Part shown: positions 27,801-42,339 of the stretch, piece after piece | Numbering within the stretch: the first letter of the stretch is position 1 | How the letters are laid out: each line of letters begins with the position of its first letter | NCBI RefSeq assembly: GCF_036370855.1 | Contig: NC_088132.1 | Location: forward strand, 67,556,841-67,620,840 | Source of the DNA: Dromaius novaehollandiae | Lineage: Eukaryota; Chordata; Aves; Casuariiformes; Dromaiidae | Direction of reading: 5' to 3' | DNA: 64,000 bases | Translations under genes and position numbers: made by a program | Notes under the pieces: generated by a model | Told to the model about the DNA's origin: nothing | Databases searched by the model: none | Seen by the model: the letters and a program-made list of their open reading frames with translations, nothing else

Positions 27801-30009
27801 AAAAAGCAGGATCTGATCCTAGGTGATTTGAAGCCATCTAAGCTAGCCAGAAGTGAAACAATGAGGAAGGGGGTGGGATTTTGTTACCCACAAAGATGAT
27901 CTGGCAACAATGAGATCCCACCATTAGCCAGAGTAAAATCTTCTGTTGTAACTCAGTCTCTTCAATCATGAAATTAGGTACCCACCTTCCAAAAGTAAGA
28001 AGGAAAATCATCACAAATATCTATCATCTCAGTGACTGGTGCCCTTATCAGACCATGGCAAGATGGGCTTCATTTCCATATCTGATACAGCTACTTCAGA
28101 TTGCTGCTTCGGATCTCTGTTCCAAACAAGTCTTCTAGTCACTGCTTCATTTTCCAAGGTAGGTCACTCGAGTTCCTCTGCTCAATTTTTTAAAAGTACT
28201 GAACAAAACCCACAAAATTTATATTCCAGGGAGTGGGAAGCTCTCTCAGTTCTGGGAGATGGGGGAAGAGGAAGAGAAGGCGGGGGGGGAACTGAAGCTC
28301 TTAGCCCAGGCAAACAAAACTCTTAAGCCTGCACCAAATGGGAAGGTCCTCTGATGCCAAAGAAAGTCCAGTTATTTTGGGGCACTGCTGTCTCAGGCAT
28401 TTTCCAAGTATGGAAAACAAGCCATCTGCAGAACTGACATTTCCCCAAAACTTGAGTTTACTTTAGATGGATGAGGATTGGCATAACCCATATAATAAGG
28501 GGCAGGGGAGGACTACCATTTGTGGTCCTACAGCAATTTTATACAGACTGTATCATGACAGCAACGTTTTTAAGCTTTTTTCTCTTCAATCATTAGTAAT
28601 CATGAATGCTGCTTATCAATAACCTTTCAGATTCTTCAAATGCTATCAATATTCTGGAATACATATTCTAAATAATTTGTGGTCTAAAACATTTCCTTTT
28701 GAATACTTTGTGCAAGTTAGACATTATTACAGATTAAGTTTATTTTCTTTCACAACAATATATTTAAAACGTTGCAATCCCAAGCATTCTGTTAAGCCTC
28801 TTTTCTGAAATTTATGAGACGTATAGAAAGCAATTGCATGAGCATATGACTTGCAACCTCCCCCATGCACATATAAAATGTTTTCTTCTGCATTTTGATG
28901 TTTGACTGCTTATTAAATAGGTCTTGAAACTATTTCAAGGCTGCATTTCTTCTGCCCATCTCACCCTTATTGTTCTTGAGAGAACTGGAGTCCTGAATAC
29001 ACTAGCTAAGGAAACGTGAGTTAGACAAGCAACTGGTTCCAATTGCAAGTCACAATCTCCCTGCCCCATCAACCTCATCTTGCTAAACCCTCCTAAATCC
29101 CCTGGCTTCTGCTCCTCTAATCATGAGGGTCAGAAGCTGCAAGGGCTGCTTTTCACTTCATTAAAATTTCCTTTTAATCTTTTATAATCTATTAGCACAG
29201 TGCATAAACACCCATCAGAAGCTTATTCCTTCTAATTTCACAGAAGGGGGTAATTTTACTATACTTTCCATATTTGCAAAGTTAAGCTTCATTTCACACC
29301 CCCATAAACCTTGGCCAAATGGATGAATAGTTAAGCAGTTGAGCAAATGGCATTTACAGCTAAAGCTGGGTGCATTATTCATTGTGAAGCATTTATTTGG
29401 CGAAGTTAAACCTCGTTTTTGCTTGTGAAATGCCTGAAAGCTGACCCTGAATGATTTCAGTATGTTGGGCTGTTTTCAGAAAGTACACTTCTGACTGTGC
29501 TGTTGCATATGTGCCCCTTGCGTGACTGGCTGTCTAAATCAGACTAGATTAATTTTTCTTCCTGAGTGGATGACTAAGACTTCTTTGACATTGGAATAGC
29601 TGCTTACCCCCTGCACATACTGAACAAGTCAGCTTCTGCTACAAATACATTTTCAAAATTTCAGTGAGTACATTAACAATTACCTTGCATACCCACTTTT
29701 ATTAATAAAGCATATTTTTCAGAAAAATACTGTCAACACCTTATGGATCTACGTAACTCTTAACAGTCCTAAGTCGGACATGCCTTAAAATAAATCAGTT
29801 TAAGAAAAACATAATATACCTGCAATATAAGCTTACAACCTAAACCAAGAAGCACTTGCTATTGTACATCTTTCATCCAATCTCATTTTAAAAGATCTCA
29901 AGCAATGACTTTTTTGGGGGGGAGAAACTACACTGAGAAGTAACATGAGAGTCATCTAAAAGAGTAACAATTCAGCATCACTTTCCTTCTCTTACCTTTC
30001 CTAGTGTTA

Positions 30010-30120
30010 TAGGATATCGACTGGAAAGGCTCTCTGGAGGTCATCTAGTCCAACCTCCTACTCAAAGCAGGGCTAACTTCCAAGTTCTATTCCATCCAAT
30101 TCTCATTCTACCCTTTCCTA
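30010..30120 (-). mobile_element. Short CR1 3' tail fragment
   Basis: The stretch CTCTCTGGAGGTCATCTAGT followed by CCAACCTCCTACTCAAAGCA is the CR1 3' UTR in reverse complement. Only about 100 bases are recognisable, consistent with strong 5' truncation. Confidence 0.8.
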
Positions 30121-33100
30121 AACACCTCATGACAGAGCATGATAAAGCTCAAAACAAATGAATTGACAAATTTCAACCTCGTGTTGGATGTCTGGTTTAT
30201 TATTCTTCTCCTCAGATTTCTCTTTTTTTTTTTGTAAACACAAAGCATTGAGGTTCTCTTGTTTTTAATAGCCAGATGCAAACAATCATGAACATTAAAT
30301 TAGTGTTATTCCTTGTACCAGTGTAACCATCAGCCATCTCTACAGTTTCTAAAAATAGGCAACTTCTAGTCTCCAGAGCAATCCCATTTTAAAACACACA
30401 CAATTTTGAATTGCATGAAGGCACTTTTACGAGTGGACTCCACAGAGCTGCTACTTGCAAATTTGATGAGGCATGGATTTAGCAATATAAGATACTTGTT
30501 CATGCAGGAACTCAGAAGTCATTTGCTCATGAATTACCTGTCCAGTTGTTTGCATTACTAATCAGTTTCCACTGAAATAACCCTTTAAAACCAGATATAG
30601 CTATGATCATATATTAAAAATTAGCTCTCTTTTAAACACAGTTAACTATGGAATTATATGGTCCTGCGCTCTCTCTCCCCAGTGTTTTATCATTCAGTGT
30701 TTATTTTGCTACTTCTAATTTGTTTAATTGTTCTCATTTGTTCTTTATTTTCCCACAATTCCACTGCATATAGAAATCCCCTTGACTTCACTGACATTTC
30801 TGGGTATAGAAGGCAGCGTGTGCTTTCTCGCTCCCAGAAATTTTTTTAGCTAGCAGAAGTCAAAAACTATTAAGCTTTCTACATATATATATTATAAACA
30901 TATATATACATGCACACACTAATACAGTAGCTAAGCATTACAATTGCTACTTTAGCAAAAGCTTCAACAGACTGACTCCAAATTTACACCTGTGCAACTG
31001 AGACCACAATTTGCATTCTCTTAACTGCAGTGACAGCTTTTCAGAACAGCTTCCAAGGAAAAACTGAGTGACAAGGAAGTAAGGAACATAAGGTTACACC
31101 CATCTGCAAACCACACTTCCTTGGTTCTCTTTACAGTCCTCAAAATAAGTGCTTTCCTATTGCATTCTAGGTTTTGATTTTCTTTTCCTGAAGATAGTGA
31201 AGAGTGGGTGTTTATTTGAAAGAAAAAAAAAAAAGAAGAAAACACACACTTCTAGCTCATGGAAGGGCTTTGTTTCCATTAGGTACCAGAAGTCATGCTG
31301 CAAATGCTTCCTCCATGCAAGTCTATCTTTTTTATGTGGCATAAAGGATAGCATCTGAATTTAAAAGGCATCATCTTTTCCCCATGCAACACATAATGAG
31401 GAATCCACATCAGATTTAAATAACAGGAAGCAAGCTTTGAAGTTAAGTTAAAGTGACACAGGAAAAGTGATTAAGAAGTGGTAGCAAATCATTAAAATTT
31501 AGCAGTAAAGGCTCCACAGAAATATTGTCAGGCTCTTAAATCTTCCTTTGCTGATTCCGGCATTGCATCCCCTAGACTTCAGCTCCAGCTCTGTACTCTT
31601 TGTTCATTCTCTCTCTCCCCCTCCCCACCCCATGATGACTCCTCCCTTTCTGACAACCACATTATTTATCACAACTATTCTATCCTCCATAGGAAACAGT
31701 AAATGCAACATTAAAGGATGCTTTAAAACAGCCTGCTCCACAACTGATGTGAAATTAAATATCATATTTCCATTGGACAGGAGCTAAGCATATTTTAATT
31801 ATAAAGCACTGAATGTACTTAAAAATTCCCCTGACTTTCCCTAATGAAATTCAATAACCTCCCTCGCAAATACCACAGAAAGTTTCCAGTTTGCTATGTC
31901 ACATTCTTATTCCTCCAAATATTGCTAAAGACTGCCAAGAAAAAACAAAAAACAAAAGAAACCCCAAAACAGAATGCTAATTTCCTCACAGAAAGAACAG
32001 TCGGACACACAGCTGAAACAAGCAAACAAATAAAACCCTTAGAAGAGCATCCAACTATTCTTCACACTGGCTGAAATGAAGACAAGAAAGCTAATCTTTC
32101 CAATCAGACAGTATTATTACTTTTTTAAATAATTTTTTGTCATTTACAGATTAGGTGCTTGATGTCCTGAAGGATACAGAGATTTATGCCTGAACCGCTG
32201 GGGCAAGTCACCTAGACCACCAAGTCCAGTCTCCTTTACAAATAGCCACAAATCAGGTATCTAGGATCCATAGAGCACCTACTCCACACGCTATCATATT
32301 TCAAGAATGACAGAACACTTCTAACAAACTAAGATCTATAAAAAAGAATCAAAGCTACAGTCACTAGAAGAAAGAGGGAGACTGAAGTTACCAATATTAT
32401 CTTTGCCTCTGCAGTAGGAGAGAATTTATTAGTTTTTAGCAGGACCTTACTCTTCTTCAGGGGAGGAGGGGTGTCTCTCCACTGACTCCAAGAGATGTGA
32501 AGCTTATGACAGCTGTGTTTTAATTAAAAAAGCTCCCATTAGGCAAGACAAGCCTGCAGTCCCCATTAACCATTTACTAAGCCTGCTTTAGCAGCCACCT
32601 CTAGACACTTGACTTCTAATTAAGAAAGTCCCTTAAAAGCAGGGAGCAAGCAAAAAAACCACTGGCTAAGCTGTCAGTGTTGACCCGGCTTCTGGTGAGA
32701 TTCACAAGGGAGGCTGTTTCCCTGGTTATCCTAACTGAGCTGAAATCCAGGATGCTCCCTTTAGAGCCGCCTGGAAGGGGCTGCTCAGCAGCTGAAGGGT
32801 GTATGGTCTCATTGGGGGGACTGGTCAGAGTCAGCAAGATGCTGGAATCCTCCAGAAGGGTAAAGTTGAGGAGGAAAACAAAAGCAAACAAAAAAAGTCC
32901 CACTTCCTTCCTCATAATCCTTTATCCCACTACTACCGGCTTCCCACCCACACTCTTCCCTCTACTCACCGCACTAATCCAGCACTGGCCTCTCTGAACA
33001 CATACCTGCTCCTGCTAGCAGCCCGCTTTTAGCCAGTTTTCCTTAGCATACATCAGTAAGATTTTGGATGTGAAGCAACTATCTCTTAGTAAGGACACAC

Positions 33101-36100
33101 CTACGCCAAAGATACTTCATCTTGGTTACTTATTATCAATATCAATTAAATAAATTACTACCTAGCCAAGGAAGTCACAAAGTTTGCATTATTTTAATGC
33201 CTTCAGCTACAACTTTTCAAAGTCATTATTTTTAGACCATATAAATAATTTACCCTGTCCTGTAACGCCTTTTCTGTCTATAATTTGAAGAGTCATAATT
33301 CACTTTTATTTCACTTAGCTCAGAGTTTTCTTTCAGGAGATAAATAGACTTGACTTCTGCTTCCCCAACTGTTTCTTTGCATTATTTGGCTCAAGTGGTA
33401 CTCAGCGAGGTGTTTCAGTCCACCCTGCCCTTTCCCAGACATCGTCTAATGCAGAAGGTAAAACAGCAACATCACACTTTGACATTTAAACTTCAGTCCC
33501 AGTTGCTTCTAGTCACCCACAGATTCAGGGGAATGCCATACTCTGAGCCAATGGTTTAGAACAAAAATACAGTTGATGTATTTAAGCCATAATTCTTTGT
33601 GCACATATGACATTTTCAGAAAAGCCCAGTAGGTATGTCTCTGCAGAGGGCAAATGTCCAAATACACTGTCATTATGTTGATTTTGTTTAATGTCTCTGC
33701 AATGCCATGCTGGCCATATGCTAGTTCAGCTCATGGTCAGCACAATACTGTGCTTATAAAAGTGAAAAACAGAACACTCCAGAAGCAGTGTACTGTCCAG
33801 TCTGAGCAGAGAAGCAGAGCTGAATGCTGTATTTAGTAACTTGTACTGTCCTCAGATCTCCCCAAACTTTTTCAAAGGCAAGTTAGTACCCTAAGACATA
33901 CATTACAGAAAAAAAAAAAATCTACACGCCTTAGAAACTAAAATTAAAATCCCATTAGAATTAATAGAATTTGGACATTAACATGTTTAGATGCTTCAGA
34001 AAATCCTCATAGGCACTTAGCTGCAACATTAAGCATGTATATTTATATATATATTTTTACATATCCAGTCCCAAATGACGTTCATCAAGAATAGCATGCT
34101 ATTAAGAAACTATTTCAAAATATGGCTTGCTATTGCTTTAGCTGTATAGCTTTGAAAGTAAAGTCATCTAATAGAGTAACTCCCTAGTGTAAACAGTTAT
34201 CACCGATGTCAAATTACCACACCCCTAAATGTTATCCTCCTACCAAGAGTCCTACTCTGAACTCTACCTCAATTTCTCTGAATATTCTTGGATAATTTCT
34301 CCGAGCAGTAGGCACTACAGTTTCCTCATTTTTACCTGTCCTTCCCTGCTTATCTTTATCAACTTGATAAGCTTTTCACAGCAAGGTCTGTCTGTATTCA
34401 CACAGGATGTCATAAAGTGTTTCTGAGCTTATTTGAACCTCTCTACCCCATTAAAACAAAACTAAAATATTTGACATGATCTTAACAGCAACTGGACAAC
34501 AGTTAGACTTTATTCACAGTGGTAAAACACTATATACACCTTCAAAAATAATGGCATCCTCTGTCATTTATCACCAGAAGCAGTTAGGAATGGTTGAACT
34601 CAGTACCTATACTTATGTACAGAACTAAGCACCTACATTCACATACAGACAACACAGAGAGGCTGTCACCACTGCCTGTTGGTGGTGGTTTCTGGAAAAG
34701 AAGAGACAGCTGAGGATGTCCAAACTCAAATGTGAGGAATTACTATATTTATATGAAGCTCAGAGGCAAATCTGTTTTGAGACAAACTTGGAAATAAATA
34801 ATTCAATGTATAGTCTTAACCGCATTCTCAGTATCAGTATGCAGCCAAAAAAAGATGGTGTAGTAAGGGTCATCTTTTCTGCTGAAGCCATTTGCAGCTG
34901 CCTCATGTAAAATTTGCCTATGCTAACTTATTGCACAAAACTGAATTCCCATACTAACAGTAGAAGAGTAAGAGGTCCAGGCCCAGTGTCCAATATTTAC
35001 CCAAATCTCTGCATGTGTTTTCTTCCTAAATCCTCTCACACCTGTGTTGCAGCTCAAATCTATTCTTAATATATATTTTATTTTCATAAAAAGAGAACAG
35101 ATGATCAAATTTACACATTACTTTTGTACTTATTTTACAAAGAAAACTGGTCCACTTTTACCAAATAGATAACAAGGCAGCCAAGCTATCCACTCTGCAC
35201 ATAGCATAATGAGAAATTCTAGTCAGAACCCAAACAACATAGTTAAATTATACAACCAAGAACTGGGAATTTAACTGGAAAGTGACTGAATTTTGACTCT
35301 AACGAGTCCCAAATCTCTATATAACCTTAATAGTGTTGTGAAATTCACTGAAGTTATCCCATTTTATTTTTTTCATAATAGGTTAAAATTTGATTTAAAA
35401 AAAAAAGTACTGAGGCCAATCTTATTTTGATGTTAACACAATATGTAGTGAATAGTTGACAGATTTTCTGATTCTTTCTCCCACTCTACCTGCTGTCTGT
35501 GGCATGGCTTGAATAATTCATGATCATTCAGGACCCACCCAGAGTTCACCATCAAACCTCAGATGCATCCGAGATAGATACTTTAGCTCCTGTCTAAGCA
35601 AGGAAGACAGAAACTGAGAGTTACATAAAAGTTGAGATTAACCTAGAATTACTTATGAATTTGCTTTACAAATAGCTGGGTAATATTAGACAGTGTCAAG
35701 TCTTTAAGAAGTTAGTTGAGGGCTCCTGTGGATCCCCCTAATTATTAAATCAATAGTTCAGAAGAAACAGTTATACATACCCTCTCTAGATAATCCTGGC
35801 CTTTGATCTGCTGTGATTATACATGCAGACCAATACATATACAAATAACCAGAGGGTTTCATCTAAGAATGTGGTGGCACCACCATTCAGTGAAATTAGT
35901 CAGTTTTAGACTTCAACCTACTGCACTGGCCTTCTTGCAAGTTTGTTAGCTAAGTAGTATTTGCTATTACCTTTAATTTTCCAATACTGACACTGTTAGT
36001 ACAAGATTATTTCATACTATAAAAATATTTTTAAAAGGTTAAAATAAAAAAAAAATCCAAGTCAAGCCATTCTCTTTTTATCTCAAATTCATGTTACATG

Positions 36101-36429
36101 GCTTTTCTAGCCCTGGGTAACATGAATGGGGAAGAAAAGACTTGGTCAGCAAGAACACATATGTATAGAATTGATATCATCCCAGTGAAAACACCAATAG
36201 AAGCAAAATTCACCTATCCTATCCTTCTGATTTCTCCTAAAATGATGAAATTGCAGTGATGGTATTTATTAAAGCTTACTTGATCTAACATAGTTTGCAA
36301 AAGGTACTCTTAGAAACAAACACCCCTCTTTGTGCTGTTTATCCAAATAGACATCAAGTGACAAAACTCTTACCATAAACTGCATCCTATACATTGTGTC
36401 TCACCCCACCCTGACCACTAATTTATTTT
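30121..36429. other. Intergenic
   Basis: No gene is recognisable. Frames near 32.6-33.0 kb (99 and 106 codons on opposite strands) overlap each other and resemble no family. Confidence 0.65.
30881..30910. repeat. TA-rich microsatellite
   Basis: ACATATATATATTATAAACA followed by TATATATACA. A near-palindromic AT tract. Confidence 0.8.
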
Positions 36430-36840
36430 CACAGAATCATAGAATGGTAGAAGTTGGAAGGGACCTCTGCAGATCGCCTAGTCCAACTGCCCTGCTCAGA
36501 GCAGGGTCACCTAGAGCAGGTTGCTCAGGGCTGCAGGTTGCTCAGGGCTGTGTCCACTTGGGTTCTGAATATCTTCAAGGATTGAGACTCAACAAGCTCT
36601 CTGGACAACCTGTGTTGATGCAATGTTTGATCAGGTTTACAGTAGAAAAGGGTTTACAGTAGAATTTCCACTATTTCAGTTTGTGGCCACTGCCTCTTGT
36701 TCTTTCATCAGATACCGCAGAGAAAAGTCCACCTCCTCCTCCTTCACTCCTTCTCATCAGCTGTTTATATACACATCAGTAACAGTGTTCTCTTCCCCTG
36801 TCCCCCACCTTCTCTTATTGAAGCTAAACCACCCCACAAT
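36430..36840 (-). mobile_element. CR1 retrotransposon, 3' end with intact tail
   Basis: It begins on the plus strand with CACAGAATCATAGAATGG, the reverse complement of the CR1 tail repeat. AGTTGGAAGGGACCTCTGCA and CTAGTCCAACTGCCCTGCTC follow. Divergence rises towards 36840, where similarity fades. It contains two short tandem or near-tandem duplications described separately. Confidence 0.93.
36516..36549. repeat. 17-bp tandem duplication inside CR1
   Basis: The unit GCAGGTTGCTCAGGGCT occurs twice back to back. CR1 consensus has it once, so this is a local duplication after or during insertion. A second duplication, GGTTTACAGTAGAA at 36634 and 36651, also has a 17-base offset. Confidence 0.8.
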
Positions 36841-37157
36841 TTGATTTTAAAAATTCCAACTCCTGATGACCTTCAATTATCTACAGAAATGTGCAGCTGC
36901 AGAAATTGCTTTAAAAAGAAAGACAGACTTTACCCTAACTTAAGGCTGAAATTTAAACCTGCTCTGGGATACCTGACTGACAAAAGCATGCATATTTGCA
37001 GCATAGACACTCTTGTGTTAGAGAATCTCTTTCACTGTTGGGACTATGTAGTTTCTATCATATCCCTTGACAGCAATGATGTATTATATTTAATTGATCA
37101 TAGGGAAAAGGAATATTAAAAGCAAAAAAAAGGAAAGAAATGGAAACAAGAGTTTTT

Positions 37158-37181
37158 AAAAAAAAAAAAAAAAAAAAAAAA
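37158..37181. repeat. 24-base A homopolymer
   Basis: A run of 24 A, about 320 bases beyond the CR1 copy that ends near 36840. It is not part of that element, because CR1 tails are not poly-A. Confidence 0.9.
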
Positions 37182-39424
37182 GAGGCACGTTTACAGCAAC
37201 TCTTTCCTTTCTGCTCTACAAGGAGAACTGGGAAAGATTTAACCCACAAATAAAAATCAAGCAAGGCTTAGCAGGAATGAGAAAGGTGATACAGGATTAG
37301 ATCTACTTCAGTAAACTGAACTTCAAACAGTTATTAAAAGACCAAGAAGAAATACTGAAAGTTGACTCAAAGAACATTTCAGCTAAAGACAAAACCTTCA
37401 AATTATGCAAAAAACAGTCACAGTAAAAAAGGAAAGATAGATTAAGAATGATTGTAGATAGTTACAGGACAATACAGATGAGTAGATATTGTAAAGCTGT
37501 CTTCCTGTCTGGACAAAGAATTATCTTTCTAACAGCATAAAGCAGATAGCAGTTAGTCCTACACAGCCATTAAATAAAAAAACACCCACACAAAAACACA
37601 AAAACAACAAAAAACAGACACACAGATGTCAAGTATTTTTCAGCCTCCTTGCCTTTTTCACAGATTTTTAGAAAAGGTTGTAAATAAACACCTCAGAGGG
37701 AATCTGTTACTAGTTGTTTTAAAGGGCCTATCCACTCATGAGCAAGTCTGAAGATGGCATTATCCTGAAATAAAAATCTGTGGAAATGAATTTCTGGCTC
37801 ACCCAGGTGTCTTGATGCCTGGAGAATGCGTTTCACCTTGGTCTTACCCAGATGACTAAAAGTTCCTCATGCCCACAGCAGCTCACCAGAGACCAATGGC
37901 CTCCAGATTGTTATTTATTAACTGACACTTTCCTCTGACCCCAAGTAAAACCAAAGCAGGGAACAGATTTGGTGGATGCTGAGGCTTCAATTTGTTCTGC
38001 CAAGACCCGGTATGTTTGAACTCTCTCTTGCAACTGCACCAGGAAGCACAGATTTGCTCTCACAGCAGACTGCCATAATGGCTATCAGGGCTCTTCTGTA
38101 TTTCACAGACATCAAATTCATTTGGGGGATTCATTTGTCACCATCTCTGAAATGGGGCTCATAATTTACTGTTTCTGCTGCTTGGCCTCTTCTGCTAGAG
38201 TATTACTCAGCTCATTGCACATGCCTTGCAAATCCCACAGAGGCAAGAATAGATCTCATTAGTTGCCTGGTGTCACCTGCACAGAGATCATGGCAGCAGT
38301 GATGCCTAAGCCTCCACCTCTATTAGTCAAGTACAGTCAAATGTTGCACACGAACCTTGGAAAACAGAGCCATTCCTCAATCACTTTCCAGTAAGGGTGG
38401 CATCCAAGGAAGTGACAGTTGTCTCTTCCACACCCAAATGAATTTGGCACAACTAGTTCATCTTCAGAAGCTAAGGAAGTGATTCTGCTCCCTTCATAGA
38501 AATAGCAGTCATCTTCAAACTCCAGCTTCAAGACCAATGGATTAGTTACTAGGCTGAATAGAAAAGCAGACTTTATGTTGCCTTGCTTTATTCCACGTGT
38601 GATATGAATAAAGGCTGCGCACTCCCTCTAATTCTAAAGTCCTGCTCCTGTAGGAGTACTTAGTGATATACTTTTCTCCCTTCATATCCATAACATGCAT
38701 TAATGAGGCACTGAATAAATGCTTTAATAGCATCTACATGCTATTCCCAGCAGCTTGTAATTTTTCTTAGCCTGTTTCTAGATGTGCTATGGGACAGCCA
38801 AGTTTTCCAAGAAACAGAAAAATCTTTTCTGCCATGTATTTACCAGGTAAGCTTTAGCTAATTTGTCAGTAGAATGATGCATGGATGCAGCACGATGACT
38901 GAAATCATTACTGGCCCTCATTTGACAGCCTCCAATAGTTCTGCATCCAGGGTTTCTGGAATCAGAATAGGATGGTGTTCCCTAATGCCATCTGGAACAC
39001 CCCCATGGTTAAACAGCCACAAGTTAATCAGCCTTGCCAGGAACTCTCCCTCAGGATCCACCTGACCTGTCTTTTACATCAATACCTGAGTTCATTATTA
39101 TCAGTTATTGATTATTACACAGAGTTTTGATCCACAGGACATTATTCTTTTGCACCAGGCTTTGTGCTGTCTCGCACAGTACAAGCTTCACAAGCCTGAC
39201 TCCTACTGGTGTTTGGAACCCCTTGCACTTTGATTACATTACCAGCTGAAGATGGCTCATTTTGAATGACCTCTGGTGTAGGATGCACTAGAAAGCTACA
39301 TTCATTGCTTCCGTTAGAGATGTACTGCCAGCACATGTGACATCCGCAGAGCCAGAAGGCTGACTGTCAATAGGCTCTCCCACCAACAACTGACTTCAGG
39401 AGTTGGTCTTGCCTCAGTAAACCT

Positions 39425-39445
39425 CCCCCCCCCCCAAAAAAAAAA
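39425..39445. repeat. C11-A10 tract
   Basis: Eleven C are followed directly by ten A, then a degenerate CAAAA-rich stretch to about 39466. Confidence 0.9.
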
Positions 39446-41964
39446 CAAAAAAACCAAAACAAAAACAGATCTCTGGAAAAATGAGAGCTTCATCTGCTTC
39501 TGAAAAAAAATAAATTATATAAGTTTTTAAAAAGCAAGTTTCTTCTCCAATTATAGAGAAAGAGAGTATAGAAAAGATGTCAGGAGAGACTTTTAAGTGA
39601 CATAGTAGACTTTGTAAATGCCAAAGCTACTTATCCTGTCTGGAAGGAAATGGAACTACCTACTCTATTAGCCTGATGTAACACAATCATATATAGAGAT
39701 AAGAAAGTTACAAAGAGTCTTCCCATCTCCTGCCTTCCATACTAATTTTAGGAATGGCTGCATCATCAGCTCCATTCCAGTTTACCACTCGCAGTCTCAG
39801 AATGTAATACTAGTACAGATATTTCCTAGATCAGTCACTCACTTGAAGGTGATTTAAGTTAAAGCAAAATAGTTCAGTACTAGAGAAAATACTTGCCTTA
39901 TTATGTAAAAGCAAATCTTATTTTTAGATTCCTCCTTACACTGCCTTGTGGTCTGCTCTAATAGGCCTGAGCTGAAATAAATAAAGGAATAAAGGTCCAA
40001 ATGTGTGTATTTCTATCCTATCTTCTCTGAAATGCCTTTTTGTGTGTGTGTTAGACAGCAAACTCAACAAAATACAATGCTAAAGAACACTGTTCCCATA
40101 AGATTTAGAGCTGCAGAATCAAGGGAAGTTTCTGCTGAATAAAGCTCAACAATAGGTATGCTACAGCTTTAACTTTTCTACTTTTAAACACTTAGCAGTT
40201 ATACAATCTTTCTTTCAAGAAAAAAAAAAAAAGCTTTCTTTTAGCTCTATCATTGTATTGCAGCCTTAACAGATGACTACAAGATGAAAGCTTGCTGTAG
40301 AAAACTGCATGCATTATGATTAATCTCAACTTTGCTAGTCAGTGACAAAGCAGCTGAACAAAACCCACTTTTTTTCCAGTAGAAGGTAGAACACTGCCAC
40401 CCACTGCTTTTTCAAGGCATTCCCCTCTCCTTTTGAGGCCTCAGCTGCAGAAGGCAGAACTGAGTATTTTGCAATCACAACGCATCCTTTAGCCACTTTA
40501 CACTAAGCCTTCCCGTCTTCACTCCAACATTGGGTTCTTCTACCAGGTTACGTATCTACAATATTTCAGTCATTAATAAAACTGCGTGAAGGAGAAAAGG
40601 CCTCCTATAAGTTTGCTCTGCTAGGATTGAAACCTCAGGGTAGACAGGCTGAATCACAGAAAAATGAGGTTTTGTTTATACACAAACTGGGAGCAGGATT
40701 TTCTGTCTCTAAACTAGTGTGAGGTTTCTGCAACCACTGCTTGCATGCAACTTGAACAGTTTCAAGCTGAAGGTAATTCCCCATATGGTACAAGCTCTAC
40801 ATCTGTAGGGCCAGAACACCCACCCGTTTTTGAATATCCTCCCATTCATTTTGCACTATCCCTTGTCACATCACAAAACAAATACTATGAATCATTCACT
40901 TTTTAGCTGCATCACTATAATCAACATGCCCACCCATCAGTTTATCTTCTGTTCCTTCTTGGAATACGCACTTTTTTTTTTTTAAAAAACAAGGACCAGC
41001 CATGATCAGAACTACTGGATACTTAAGCAACGCAAAGACAATAAAGACGCTTAAGAATTTTTTTTTCCTTCTGTTAAGCATGTCATACAAATTATCCTCT
41101 GCTGGTAGAGATATTGGAAGCTACAGTCCACTCCTTACATACCAAAGTGCCAATTTAAGTCACCTTAGTTACCTCATCTTTCATTAATAAAATACTTTGG
41201 AAGCCAGCTTACAGCAGGAAGTAGAATCCCCAGTTGCTCAGGCTGAAGTATTTACCAGCAAGTATTTTATAAAGAGCCATACACAATTCACTTGTTCTGT
41301 CAAAACAAACTGAACTCGATTCCTAAAAGAAAGTTCCAAAAACGTACGTGTGCAGTGTATGGGACTACACATAATACTAGCTATGTTTAATTACCTCAAG
41401 ATTAGATAACCTTTGTTGAGAAGTGAGCATTCCTAAACAATCATTATACTTCGTACCTTATCAACATATCAGAGATCTCAGTCATGGTTTGGGCTCAGCT
41501 ATTGTCTACTAAAAATAGCCATAAAAGATCCAAATACCAGCAATGCCAAACGTCCTTAAGATGTCTACAGTGAGGAAAAAAGTCAAGGTCTCAAGCTAAA
41601 GCAAAAACAATGTATATTCAAGGCTGGCTTCTCTCTGCTAGGAGATGGAAAAAATAGGCCCAATGACTTGCAAAAGGAAAGACTGAGTAGCACCTACTTT
41701 TGTGTATAAACATCTGAGACAACAACATACAAAACACCAACATTCACCTACTGGAAACAGCACCAAGTTCAACTCAAATTTCCTTGAAAGAATGGTGCAG
41801 TAAGAGAAGAAGAAGAACTACATAAGAACAAGTTTCATTCGCATGAATACAACAGTATTTGAGAGTCTTCTCCATGGTTCATGGAGGTGACAGCACTAAC
41901 ATTTGTATACATGCTCACAAGAGAAACTTTAGAAGCAAGTATCACTGTACTCCTACTATTGCTC

Positions 41965-41981
41965 AAAAAAAAAAAAAAAAA
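41965..41981. repeat. 17-base A homopolymer
   Basis: A simple A run about 380 bases beyond the MRPS30 candidate polyadenylation signal. It is not linked to the gene. Confidence 0.9.
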
Positions 41982-42339
41982 GAGCCTAAATACTTCTCTC
42001 ACTATATAATTAAATTGCTAACCATTAATGAGTAAGAAACAGTTTTTATTCTGAGCTCACTTTCTCTTCAAAGTGAGTGAGCATTTAAGACAGCTTGCTT
42101 CTTTTCAGGCACAACCAGAAATTTTTCACTGGTCTTGAAAACCAAGACAGCAGCCCACTAGTAATCAGCTGATCATATGAATTCATACTTTGCTAGGACA
42201 ATTCAACATACAGCTATGGATATGCTGAAAGGAGGTGTTCACATAACTTTGAATTAGTCCACACCCTTCAATACTTTCATACACTTCCTTAAAGATCAAA
42301 AAACTTCCATTAAGTGTACTACAATTCTAATAACTATAC

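Larger units (their letters stand above)
19111..30009. other. Intergenic, about 11 kb
   Basis: No gene or clear transposon is seen. A small GC-richer patch at about 23140-23390 is followed by overlapping open frames on both strands (23453-23888), and there is an unclassified segment at about 22240-22480. The rest is AT-rich single-copy-looking sequence. Confidence 0.65.
36841..42339. other. Intergenic, downstream of MRPS30
   Basis: The 5.5 kb after the MRPS30 3' end has homopolymers and short frames only. I see no exon of another gene. Confidence 0.65.

Noticed and set aside
1..42339. Possible terminal exon or 3' UTR of HCN1
   Set aside because: No frame resembles the HCN1 C-terminus or its cyclic-nucleotide-binding domain, and in human the gene is several hundred kilobases from MRPS30.
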